Below, one piece after another: positions 52,794 through 61,586 of a stretch of DNA of 64,000 nucleotides. Each line of letters starts with the position of its first letter. Position 1 is the first letter of the stretch. The stretch comes from Geomonas azotofigens (lineage in GTDB: Bacteria; Desulfobacterota; Desulfuromonadia; Geobacterales; Geobacteraceae). The notes under the pieces were generated by a model. The model saw only the letters and a list, made by a program, of their open reading frames with translations. It did no database searches and had not been told where the DNA came from. Location of the stretch: the NCBI RefSeq assembly GCF_018919395.1, contig NZ_JAHLME010000001.1:620001-684000 (forward strand), read 5' to 3'. The position numbers and the translations under genes were made by a program.

Positions 52794-53612
52794 ATGTCAA
52801 CCAGCGATATCTCTTTAACAGCAGGAATGAGGACCAACCTCCTCAACCTCCAGTCGACCAGCAAGCTCCTGAACAGAACGCAGGAGAGGCTGTCCTCGGG
52901 CAAGCAGGTGAACAGTGCACTTGACAACCCGACCAACTACTTCGCAGCTCAGAACGCGAACCAGCGCGCCAGCGACCTGTCCGACCGTAAGGACGGCATG
53001 TCCGAGGCGGTGCAGACTGTCGGCGCCACCAACGCGGGCATCACGGCCATCACCGGCCTGATCAACGCCGCCAAAGGTATCGCCCAGTCCGCACTCTCCA
53101 CGAGCGACACCGCGACCAGGTCCAAACTGGCCACCCAGTATGACACCATCCGGAGCCAGATCGACAACATCTCCTCCGACTCCGGGTACCGTGGTCTGAA
53201 CCTGCTGAGCTCCACCAACACCCTGACCGTCAACTTCAACGAGGACGCGAGTTCCAGCCTGAACGTCGTGGGCTTCCTGGGCAACGCGAGCGGCCTGAGC
53301 CTTTCGAGTGCCAGCAGCAGCTGGGCTACCAACTCCGACATCACCACCGATACGGCGAAGATGGACACCGCGATCTCGACCCTGAGGTCCAACACCCAAA
53401 CCCTGGCGGCGAACCTGAACATCATCACCACCCGCCAGAGCTTCACCGACGCGATGGTGAGCACGCTGCAAACCGGCGCCGACAACCTGACACTGGCCGA
53501 TATGAACCAGGAAGGTGCCAACATGCTGATGCTGCAGACCCGCCAGAGCCTGGGTACCACCTCGCTCTCGATGTCGTCGCAGGCAGCTCAGTCCGTACTG
53601 AAACTCTTCTAG
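52794..53612 (+). CDS. Flagellin
   Basis: A 272-aa short flagellin. The N-terminal D0/D1 helix shows LLNRTQERLSSGKQVNSALD near residues 25-44 and NQRASDLSDRKDGMSEAVQT near 56. The C-terminal helix ends with GANMLMLQTRQSLGTTSLSM and QAAQSVLKLF. The variable middle is small and Ser/Thr/Asn-rich. Exported through the flagellar type III system. GGGGG-AAACACC precedes ATG 52794. No other flagellar gene lies in the window. In the 382-base upstream region (52412-52793) I did not find a convincing sigma-28 or sigma-54 promoter. Confidence 0.94.
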   Translation: MSTSDISLTAGMRTNLLNLQSTSKLLNRTQERLSSGKQVNSALDNPTNYFAAQNANQRASDLSDRKDGMSEAVQTVGATNAGITAITGLINAAKGIAQSALSTSDTATRSKLATQYDTIRSQIDNISSDSGYRGLNLLSSTNTLTVNFNEDASSSLNVVGFLGNASGLSLSSASSSWATNSDITTDTAKMDTAISTLRSNTQTLAANLNIITTRQSFTDAMVSTLQTGADNLTLADMNQEGANMLMLQTRQSLGTTSLSMSSQAAQSVLKLF

Positions 53613-53624
53613 AAACCTCAACCC

Positions 53625-53653
53625 GGCCCGGGGGGACCTCCTCTCCGGGCCGA
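53625..53653 (+). terminator. Hairpin after flagellin
   Basis: CGGCCCGG and CCGGGCCG form an 8-bp GC stem 12 bases after the flagellin stop. The downstream sequence (ATCCTTATCCC) lacks a strong T-run, so it may instead protect the mRNA 3' end. Confidence 0.55.
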
Positions 53654-53799
53654 TCCTTATCCCTCCCCTCGCACAGGTGATCGGCTTACTGGCCGCGCCG
53701 GCGCCCGACACTATCAATCTCGACAAAAATTTGACTGGCCGCCTCACCCGGCGCCGTAGCCCCGGTAGGCGCCGCCGCGCCGCTTCTCGCATCCCCTTT

Positions 53800-54336
53800 T
53801 CAACTGCGGCGGTAGCTTTCTTCCTTGCGATGGATGGCACCCTTGGGGGTCAGGACGCTGGAGAAGAGTATGAACTCCTCGGCGGCGAAGGGAGGGAAGC
53901 TGAGGGCGCGGTGGGCCGCCTCGAAGCGCGCCACGGCGGCGGAAGCGTTCTCCTTGATGCGGGCCAGCGTGATGTGCGGCGAGAAGCCACGCTCCTCGGA
54001 AACGATGCCGGCACCGGTCACGGCGGATTCTATCTCCCGCTGCAGGGTAAGCAGAGGACGCGACTCGTCGAGGCCGACCCAGAGCACCCGTGGGTGCCCG
54101 TGCGGCGGGAAGTGCCCCACCCCGCGCAGGGTGAGTTCGAAGGGGGCGAATTTGACCGCGGCGAGGTTCTTCTTGAGGACGGCACCGGTCTGGGGCAGTA
54201 CATCGCCGAGGAAGAGCAGGGTCAGATGAATCTGGTCCGGGGGCACCCACCGGATACCGGGAATCTCCGCGCTCAGCGATGACAAAGCGGCCTTGATGTC
54301 GTCAGGCAAATCGATGGCGATGAAGAGTCTGGCCAC
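53800..54336 (-). CDS. thpR: RNA 2',3'-cyclic phosphodiesterase (LigT-like)
   Basis: A 178-aa 2H phosphoesterase. Both catalytic motifs are clear: QIHLTLLFLGDV near residue 37 (HLT) and FSPHITLARIKEN near residue 121 (HIT). The N-terminus RLFIAIDLPDDIK is typical. It opens 2',3'-cyclic phosphates on RNA ends; historic annotation is 2'-5' RNA ligase. It starts at GTG 54336 with GGAG upstream. Stand-alone, divergent from serS. Confidence 0.93.
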   Translation of the reverse strand: MARLFIAIDLPDDIKAALSSLSAEIPGIRWVPPDQIHLTLLFLGDVLPQTGAVLKKNLAAVKFAPFELTLRGVGHFPPHGHPRVLWVGLDESRPLLTLQREIESAVTGAGIVSEERGFSPHITLARIKENASAAVARFEAAHRALSFPPFAAEEFILFSSVLTPKGAIHRKEESYRRS

Positions 54337-54389
54337 GGCATGCTCCTATCTGCGGCTGTTTGGAAAGGGGTGGTGCTGCGAAAAAAGAG

Positions 54390-54418
54390 TTGACTAACCC
54401 AAAATTGAATGTTAGACA
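54390..54418 (+). promoter_or_regulatory. Sigma-70-like promoter candidate for serS
   Basis: TTGACT (54390-54395) and TAGACA (54413-54418) are separated by exactly 17 bases, 36 bases before the serS ATG. A TATAGC hexamer just downstream is an alternative -10. Confidence 0.5.
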
Positions 54419-54433
54419 GTATAGCTTTGGTGA

Positions 54434-55723
<1,290 letters not shown>

Positions 55724-55728
55724 GCTTT

Positions 55729-55814
55729 GGAGGAATGGCCGAGTGGTTGAAGGCGGCGGTCTTGAAAACCGTTGAACGAAAGTTCCGTGGGTTCGAATCC
55801 TACTTCCTCCGCCA
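55729..55814 (+). tRNA. tRNA-Ser (anticodon UGA)
   Basis: An 86-base class II tRNA with acceptor stem GGAGGAA/TTCCTCC, anticodon loop CTTGAAA (anticodon TGA), a variable arm, T-loop GGTTCGAATCC and encoded CCA. Starts five bases after serS. It reads UCN codons and is of the class modified at U34 by CmoAB. Confidence 0.95.
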
Positions 55815-55853
55815 TTGATTTATCGCAGCACCAAAAGCAGTAGAGGTTGAAAC

Positions 55854-55946
55854 GGAGAGCTGGCCGAGTAGGTCGAAGGCGCACGCCTGCTAAGCGTGTA
55901 TACTGGGAAACCGGTATCGAGGGTTCGAATCCCTCGCTCTCCGCCA
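55854..55946 (+). tRNA. tRNA-Ser (anticodon GCU)
   Basis: A 93-base class II tRNA with acceptor GGAGAGC/GCTCTCC, anticodon loop CTGCTAA (anticodon GCT), a long variable arm, T-loop GGTTCGAATCC and encoded CCA. It reads AGC/AGU. It follows tRNA-Ser(UGA) by 39 bases. Confidence 0.95.
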
Positions 55947-55998
55947 CTTTTTTTTGTGGTACGCGGTAAGTGGTTGTTGCAGGGCAGCGGAGGTTGTG

Positions 55999-56475
55999 GT
56001 GCAGCGGTTGATGAAACTGACGGTTTTGTCTCTGGTGGCTATCGGTTTCGCGGCAGGGTGCAACGAGAGGGACCCAAAGGAGCAGTCGTCGGTCCCCCCG
56101 CGGGTGGCCGAGGCTCCCTCCACGGTGGTGGTCCCGGACCAGGTGAAGGGCAAGTGGAAGGCGGTGCAGATCCAGGTCGCCGACAAGAATGCCAGGCTCA
56201 GAAAGGTCTATACCGTAAAGATAGGCTCCGACTTCAAGCTGCCGGGGTCCGACCTGACCCTCAAGGTCGAAACGTTTTTGCCGCATTTCGTGATGGAGGG
56301 TACCACCCTCACCTCCCAGTCCAACGATCTGGTCAATCCCGCCGCTCAGCTGGTGATCAGGGAGAAGGGGAAGGAGATCTACAAGGGGTGGCTGTTCTCG
56401 CTCTACCCCACCACGCATGCGTTTCAGCATCCGCAGTACGGTTTCACCCTGGTCGACTACCAGCCGGCCAGTTGA
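55999..56475 (+). CDS. DUF2155 lipoprotein
   Basis: A 158-aa lipoprotein. The signal peptide ends in a lipobox (AIGFAAGC, Cys near residue 21). The mature part matches DUF2155: a beta-rich region with LRKVYTVKIGSDFKLPGSDL and VETFLPHFVMEGTTLTSQSN, then EIYKGWLFSLYPTTHAFQHP. Function unknown, attached to a membrane facing the periplasm. GTG 55999 has GGAGG five bases upstream; ATG 56011 is the alternative. It lies between the tRNA-Ser and tRNA-Arg genes and is probably part of the same transcript. Confidence 0.85.
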   Translation: MQRLMKLTVLSLVAIGFAAGCNERDPKEQSSVPPRVAEAPSTVVVPDQVKGKWKAVQIQVADKNARLRKVYTVKIGSDFKLPGSDLTLKVETFLPHFVMEGTTLTSQSNDLVNPAAQLVIREKGKEIYKGWLFSLYPTTHAFQHPQYGFTLVDYQPAS

Positions 56476-56483
56476 TAAAAGTT

Positions 56484-56560
56484 GCGCTCGTAGCTCAGCT
56501 GGATAGAGCAACGGACTACGAATCCGTAGGTCGGGAGTTCGAATCTCTCCGAGCGCGCCA
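56484..56560 (+). tRNA. tRNA-Arg (anticodon ACG), copy 1
   Basis: A 77-base tRNA with acceptor GCGCTCG/CGAGCGC, anticodon loop CTACGAA (anticodon ACG), T-loop AGTTCGAATCT and encoded CCA. The ACG anticodon needs TadA editing to inosine to read CGU, CGC and CGA. Confidence 0.95.
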
Positions 56561-56580
56561 TACATGTAGCACCGCAGTTT

Positions 56581-56657
56581 GCGCCCGTAGCTCAGCTGGA
56601 TAGAGCACAAGACTACGAATCTTGGGGCCGGGCGTTCGAATCGCTCCGGGCGCGCCA
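56581..56657 (+). tRNA. tRNA-Arg (anticodon ACG), copy 2
   Basis: A 77-base tRNA with acceptor GCGCCCG/CGGGCGC, the same anticodon loop CTACGAA, and encoded CCA. It differs from copy 1 in the acceptor stem, anticodon stem (AAGA/TCTT versus CGGA/TCCG) and T-stem, so it is a diverged rather than recent duplicate. It lies 20 bases downstream of copy 1. Confidence 0.94.
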
Positions 56658-56660
56658 TTA

Positions 56661-56699
56661 AAAGGGGGCCAGGCATTTTTGCCTGGCCCCCTTTTTCTT
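56661..56699 (+). terminator. Strong rho-independent terminator after the tRNA cluster
   Basis: GGGGGCCAGGCA and TGCCTGGCCCCC form a long GC-rich stem with a TTTT loop, followed by TTTTTCTTT. It closes the serS-tRNA transcript. Confidence 0.93.
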
Positions 56700-56841
56700 T
56701 GCAATCGGTGGTCTGTGAACATGGGGCGGGACGCTGGCGTCGGAGAAAAACGGACACCGCTATCGTCCTTTTTTGGTTGAAATTAATATGTGAATACTAT
56801 AAATTCGCCTCCTCTGTTACCCCCAATACCGAGGGAGCGTC

Positions 56842-57720
56842 ATGAACGAGCAGGCGACCCAGGAAAGGGTTGTTAAAAACAAGGGCGGAAAGAAGTCCGC
56901 TTCACTGCAGCCGGCGCCGCGGCGGCCGGGCGTACCGGAGCAGGGGACCCTCCTGGTGCAACCGGAGTCGCACCAGGCCGAACTCGAGCATCAAAACAGC
57001 ACCCTGCAGGAAGCGCTGCACAGGTCGGCGGAGCGCGCCCACTCCCTGGAACTCACCGTGAAGGAGCTGGAAGCCTTCAGCTACGCCGTTTCCCACGACC
57101 TGCGAGCCCCGCTGCGGCACATCAACGGCTACCTGAGCATCCTGGCGGAGGAGTACCAAGGGCACCTGCCCGAAGAGGCCCGCCTGCTCCTGGAGCGCTC
57201 CCAGCAGGCGACCCGCGAGATGAGCCGCCTGATCGACGATCTCCTGGAACTGGCCAAGGTGAACCGCATCAAGATCGCCAACAGGCCGGTCAACCTAACC
57301 CTCCTGGCGCGCGAGGCGCTTGGGCGGTTGCGCGAAGCCCATCCGGAGCGTGAGGTCGAACTCGTGGTGGCGGAGGGGCTCTACGTTTTGGGCGACAAGG
57401 CGCTGCTCAGCCAGCTGATGTGGAACCTGCTGGAAAACGCCTGGAAGTACACCGCGACCAAGGCCAATGCGAAAATCGAGGTGGGGAGGATCATCATCGG
57501 CAACCAGCTGGTCATGTTCGTCAAGGATAACGGGGTGGGGTTCGACAGCCTCTACAAGGACAACCTCTTCGTCGCCTTCCAGAGGTTGCACGGCAGGGAA
57601 TTCGAGGGCAACGGCATCGGCCTCGCCACGGTGAAACGCATCGTGGAACGGCACCAGGGCAGGGTCTGGGCCGAGTCGGAAAAGGGGCAGGGGGCCATCT
57701 TCTTTTTCACGCTGCCGTAG
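56842..57720 (+). CDS. Sensor-less histidine kinase
   Basis: A 292-aa soluble kinase. The first 75 residues are polar and then coiled-coil (HQAELEHQNSTLQEALHRSA). HisKA has its phospho-His at residue 85 (AVSHDLRAPLRHINGYL). HATPase follows: NLLENAWKYTATKA (N box), VKDNGVGFDSLYKDN (G1), and GNGIGLATVKRIVERHQGRV (G2). The type resembles the phytochrome-like kinase branch, but no sensor domain is present, so input must come from a partner. No response regulator gene is adjacent. GAGGGAG lies before ATG 56842, and a terminator follows. Confidence 0.9.
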   Translation: MNEQATQERVVKNKGGKKSASLQPAPRRPGVPEQGTLLVQPESHQAELEHQNSTLQEALHRSAERAHSLELTVKELEAFSYAVSHDLRAPLRHINGYLSILAEEYQGHLPEEARLLLERSQQATREMSRLIDDLLELAKVNRIKIANRPVNLTLLAREALGRLREAHPEREVELVVAEGLYVLGDKALLSQLMWNLLENAWKYTATKANAKIEVGRIIIGNQLVMFVKDNGVGFDSLYKDNLFVAFQRLHGREFEGNGIGLATVKRIVERHQGRVWAESEKGQGAIFFFTLP

Positions 57721-57750
57721 GGCTCTATGCGGCATGCCGGCAGCAGTCAC

Positions 57751-57784
57751 AGGGACCAGGCGTTATGTCTGGTCCCTTTGTTTT
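57751..57784 (+). terminator. Rho-independent terminator after the histidine kinase
   Basis: AGGGACCAG and CTGGTCCCT form a 9-bp stem around GCGTTATGT, followed by TTGTTTT. Confidence 0.88.
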
Positions 57785-57891
57785 GACTGGTTGGACCGTG
57801 GCGCGAGACAACTCAGTATTGATGTCTGTGCCATTTTCTTCTATAGTGGCACGATTGTATACTGCTCAAACCGCACAAGGAGGAGGTAATC

Positions 57892-58251
57892 ATGAATGTC
57901 GCGATAGTCCATAAAGCAAATGTGAATGACGAGGTGCTTGACGGCCTGGCCAGGGAGCTCCCTTCCATCATTTCGGAATTGCTGGAGATCCGCGGCGGCA
58001 AGATGGCGATCCTCAAGCCGGAGCAGATCTCGCTGCAGTTCTCCCAGGCAAGCTCCCGGGACACCGGCGCGGACATACGACTGATCGTGCTGGCCAGAAG
58101 CCTCGGGCCCCGCACGGCGCGCGAGAACAAGCTGGCCGCGGCTATCCTGGAAAAGGTCGTGGCGCTGGTGAACGGCATCGGCGCCGCCTGCTCCATCACG
58201 GTACGGCTCTACCTCACCGAGATCGGTGCCGCGGAGTACCTGCCGGGGTAG
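57892..58251 (+). CDS. Conserved small protein of unknown function (119 aa), possibly tautomerase-fold
   Basis: A 119-residue soluble protein with an exceptionally strong ribosome site (AAGGAGGAGG before ATG 57892). Alternating strands and helices (MNVAIVHKANVNDEVLDGLA, then DIRLIVLARSLGPRTARENK near residue 61, then ILEKVVALVNGIG) resemble the beta-alpha-beta layout of the tautomerase/CHMI superfamily. The usual N-terminal Pro after Met is absent, so catalysis of that type is unlikely. I do not assign a function. A terminator follows; a stand-alone gene. Confidence 0.65.
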   Translation: MNVAIVHKANVNDEVLDGLARELPSIISELLEIRGGKMAILKPEQISLQFSQASSRDTGADIRLIVLARSLGPRTARENKLAAAILEKVVALVNGIGAACSITVRLYLTEIGAAEYLPG

Positions 58252-58283
58252 TTGCCAAAATAACGCTCACAGATATTCGTTGC

Positions 58284-58322
58284 AAAAGGGTCAGCCTGAA
58301 AGGGATGGCCCTTTTTGTTTTT
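58284..58322 (+). terminator. Rho-independent terminator after the 119-aa gene
   Basis: AAAAGGGTC and GGCCCTTTT pair (one G-U) around a 14-base loop, followed by TGTTTTTG. Confidence 0.75.
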
Positions 58323-58537
58323 GTGGTGCGGGAGAAGCATGGCGATGGAGCGACGGGATGCAAAGGGGTGCGAAAAACAGGACACGCATCGCTGGCAAGA
58401 GATGAATTTGTAACAGAAACAGGCGAAGTGTTGATTGCCATGAAGGAAGGAATAGCGTGAATTCAGGTAATTGTAAATTGGAACAAAAATTGCCTTTAAT
58501 GGTTATGTAATCAAAATATGGTGAAGGGGGGTTTGCT

Positions 58538-60880
58538 ATGAGGACAAGTCTGATAACAGGTACTGTGGGAGCGATAGCGCTTGTCACAATATCTTTGGTT
58601 AATGCTTGGGGCGGAGTTTCCGGCCAAGTTCCTCTGGCGGGTTCCTCCATACCCCAGTTCGTGGATCGCCTGCCCGACCTGGACGTCATCACCGCGGGGG
58701 GCGACCGGATCGAGCTCCGCATGAAGGAGTTCAAGAGCATGGTGCTCCCGGCGAAAACGGTTCCCGGCTATACCGGGACCTGGGTCTGGGGATACCTGAA
58801 GCCGGACCAGGCGGCGGGGCAACTCGCCGACGGGACGGTGCCGGGGCGCCAGTCCTTCATCGGCCCGGTCATCGCGGCCACCCGCGGCGTCCCCGCCGAG
58901 ATGAAGTTCGTGAACGACCTCCCCACCGCGAAAACGACCCGGGTGCTGGCGTACCGGTACGGCACCGACCAGACCCTGCACTGGGCCGACCCCCTTCACG
59001 ACGGAGAGAGCATGTGCGCGCACATGGCCATGCAGCCGGCGCCCGGGAGCGAGTGCGCGGCAAACTACGGCGAGATCTACGACGCACCGATCCCGGCGGC
59101 GGTCCACCTGCACGGCGGCGAGGTCCCTCCGCAACTGGACGGCGGACCGGACTCATGGTTTACCAGCGACGGCACCAGGAGGGGCGCCTCGTTTTACAGC
59201 AGGGACGGCTCCAGCGCCTCCAACTACGCCGTCTACCGCTACCCCAACAGCCAGGAAGCGGCGCCGATCTGGTTCCACGACCACACCCTGGGCGCCACCC
59301 GGCTCAACGTCTACGCGGGGTTGGCGGGCGCCTACCTGGTCAGCGATCCCGCGCGTGATCCCGGGAACCTGCCGGAGCTGGTGCCGCTGGTCATCCAGGA
59401 CCGGATGTTCGACACCGGCGGGCAGCTCTTTTTCACGGCGGGGACGGCGGGTGGCACCCTCTGGGCGCTCAACCCGGAACACCCCTACTGGAACCCGGAG
59501 TTCGTCGGCGACGTGATCGTGGTGAACGGCAAATCCTGGCCCTACAAGGAGGTGCAGGCCAGGCGCTACACCCTGCTGTTCCTGAACGGCTCCAACGCGC
59601 GCAGCTACGAGATGGCGCTGGTGGATCCGGTGTCCAAGAACCCCGGGCCGCCGCTGTGGGTCATCGGCACCGACGGGGGGTACCTCGACCGGCCGGTGAA
59701 GATCGACCCGCGGGCCGCGGGCAAACTCGTGATGTTACCTGGCGAGCGCTACCAGGCCATCGTCGACTTCGCCGGATACCAGGCCGGCAGGATCGGCCCC
59801 AACGGCGCTCCCTACTCAGGGACCTGGCTCTTGCGCAACACGGCAAAGACTCCTTATCCCGGCGGAGCTACCGCCGATGGCAACACCACCGGCCGGATCC
59901 TGCAGTTCCGCGTCGTGGGGGGCAGCATGGCGGACGGCTCCTTCAACCCGGCCGCGACCAATGCACGGCTCAGGGGGGGGAGCGGCCAAGGCCCCGCCCT
60001 GGTGCGGTTGGCAGATCCCGGTGCCGGTACCCTCGCCTCCGGGGTGACGGTGCACAAGACCAGGCAGCTCACGCTGAACGAGGTGATGGGGATGGCGCAG
60101 ACGGCAACCAACCCGGTGGACGGAAGCCAGGCCGCTTACCCCGGCGGGCCGCTCGAGATCCTGGTCAACAACACCAAGTGGAACGGCAAGCGCATCGTCG
60201 GCGTTGACAACGGCATGTACCGCTTCGAGCCGATCGCCGGTTTCGTGGCCGATACCACGGGGAACTTCGTCTCCGAGCGGCCCAAGGAAGGGGAAACCGA
60301 GGTTTGGGAGATCGTCAACCTGACCGAGGACGCGCATCCCATCCACCTGCACCTGGCGCAGTTCCAACTGGTGAACCGGCAGAGGTTCGACGCCAACGCC
60401 TACGGTGCCGCCTACGCCGCCGCCTTCCCCGGTGGAGGCTACGACCCCATGACCGGCCTGCCCTACCCCAAGGGGGTCTTCATCCCCGGCTTCGGGCCGC
60501 CGCAGAGCTACGACGGCAACCCGGGCAACACCCGCGCGGTGGGAGGCAACCCCGACATCGCCCTGATGGGTAAAAACGGCAAGCCGGTTTACCTGCAGTC
60601 GGCGCCCATGGCCCCGCTGCCACAGGAGGCGGGGTGGAAGGACACCGTCGTCGCCTATCCCGGGCAGGTGACCCGGATAGCGGTGCGCTGGGCCCCCACC
60701 GACCTCGCGGCGTCGACCCCGGCCGCCGCCGGCTTCTTCCCCTTCGATCCTGACGGCGGCAACGGTTACGTCTGGCATTGCCACATCATCGACCACGAGG
60801 ACAACGAGATGATGCGGCCGAACCAGGTGGTTCCTAACGCGGCCGCCGCGCGCAGCTACGTGATGGGGAGCGATTACTGA
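58538..60880 (+). CDS. Secreted multicopper oxidase
   Basis: A 780-aa three-cupredoxin protein with a signal-like N-terminus (SLITGTVGAIALVTISLVNA). All four copper motifs are present: AAVHLHGGEVPP near residue 188, IWFHDHTLGATRLN near 245, HPIHLHLAQFQL near 600, and WHCHIIDHEDNEMMRP near 745. The last has the type 1 Cys flanked by His and an axial Met, and the trinuclear His are complete. Substrates could be metals such as Fe(II), Mn(II) or Cu(I), or phenolics. Long for a laccase (500-600 aa) because of loop insertions. Geobacter species use secreted multicopper oxidases in metal reduction (OmpB/OmpC), but orthology is not shown here. GGGGGG lies before ATG 58538. Confidence 0.92.
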   Translation: MRTSLITGTVGAIALVTISLVNAWGGVSGQVPLAGSSIPQFVDRLPDLDVITAGGDRIELRMKEFKSMVLPAKTVPGYTGTWVWGYLKPDQAAGQLADGTVPGRQSFIGPVIAATRGVPAEMKFVNDLPTAKTTRVLAYRYGTDQTLHWADPLHDGESMCAHMAMQPAPGSECAANYGEIYDAPIPAAVHLHGGEVPPQLDGGPDSWFTSDGTRRGASFYSRDGSSASNYAVYRYPNSQEAAPIWFHDHTLGATRLNVYAGLAGAYLVSDPARDPGNLPELVPLVIQDRMFDTGGQLFFTAGTAGGTLWALNPEHPYWNPEFVGDVIVVNGKSWPYKEVQARRYTLLFLNGSNARSYEMALVDPVSKNPGPPLWVIGTDGGYLDRPVKIDPRAAGKLVMLPGERYQAIVDFAGYQAGRIGPNGAPYSGTWLLRNTAKTPYPGGATADGNTTGRILQFRVVGGSMADGSFNPAATNARLRGGSGQGPALVRLADPGAGTLASGVTVHKTRQLTLNEVMGMAQTATNPVDGSQAAYPGGPLEILVNNTKWNGKRIVGVDNGMYRFEPIAGFVADTTGNFVSERPKEGETEVWEIVNLTEDAHPIHLHLAQFQLVNRQRFDANAYGAAYAAAFPGGGYDPMTGLPYPKGVFIPGFGPPQSYDGNPGNTRAVGGNPDIALMGKNGKPVYLQSAPMAPLPQEAGWKDTVVAYPGQVTRIAVRWAPTDLAASTPAAAGFFPFDPDGGNGYVWHCHIIDHEDNEMMRPNQVVPNAAAARSYVMGSDY

Positions 60881-60899
60881 GAGAGGTTCTTGGGGAGTC

Positions 60900-61586
60900 G
60901 GGGGAAAAGGCAAATCCCCCCTGTCCCCCTTCGCAAAGGGGGGGACCCCGGTTCACATGCAGCGTTACCTGGGGAGCATTTCCGGCGCTGCGCAAGAACC
61001 CGGGATGAACGCAAAGAAGGGGCTATGCGGATGCATGGCCCCTTTCCCTTTCGTCGCCGCACCTCCCTCCGGGAGAGGGTGCCCCCAGGGTGGGTGCGGG
61101 TCACCCTGCCGCGTTGACCGTTTCCCCCTCCTTGCCATCGCTGCTCCCCCGCCCCAGGTCCCCCCTTTTCATGCCCCCCGGCACAATCCACCATACAACG
61201 CTAAGTTTGACGGCCGATGAGCCGATGAGAAGAATGTGACAGCAGCGGCGCAGGCATGGCAGCGACAGGCTTTGGCGGCCCCAATTGCAATGCTTATACA
61301 GTGTGATACGCTTCCCGACTACAGGCTGACAAGTCATAACAAACAGTTAGCAAAGTATAGTTGCAACTGGTTAATTATTATTGTTTTGCCTTTGCCTGTT
61401 CGTTGCCGTAAATGCCTGGTTGATAACCATATTAATCGTTGACAATAATAATAAAATATTAAATTATCCATTACCTGGCTGCGCTCCACTCCCATTACGT
61501 TGAATCGCCGCAGCGCCTTCTTCCACAGGCTCGTTGTCCCGACCAGCGGCACAGGTGTAGAAGAAGCAGACAGCTGGAGGAAGACG
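60900..61586. other. 700-base intergenic region between multicopper oxidase and TonB receptor
   Basis: Near 60912-60945 lies a CCCCCCTGTCCCCCTTCGCA-type hairpin (pairs with AAAGGGGGG), probably another dispersed element or a terminator-like structure. The middle is GC-rich with no convincing gene. From about 61320 to 61480 the sequence turns AT-rich and holds a promoter candidate for the TonB receptor: TTGACA at 61439-61444 followed by an A/T tract. I saw no riboswitch that I could name. Confidence 0.5.

Noticed and set aside
57828..57862. GTGCCA/TGGCAC mirrored pair and a TGGCACGATTG sequence resembling a sigma-54 promoter
   Set aside because: The -12 GC is missing at the required distance from the -24 GG, so it does not meet the sigma-54 consensus.
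61236..61442. 68-codon frame upstream of the TonB receptor
   Set aside because: No ribosome site and no protein-like pattern; it runs into the AT-rich promoter region.
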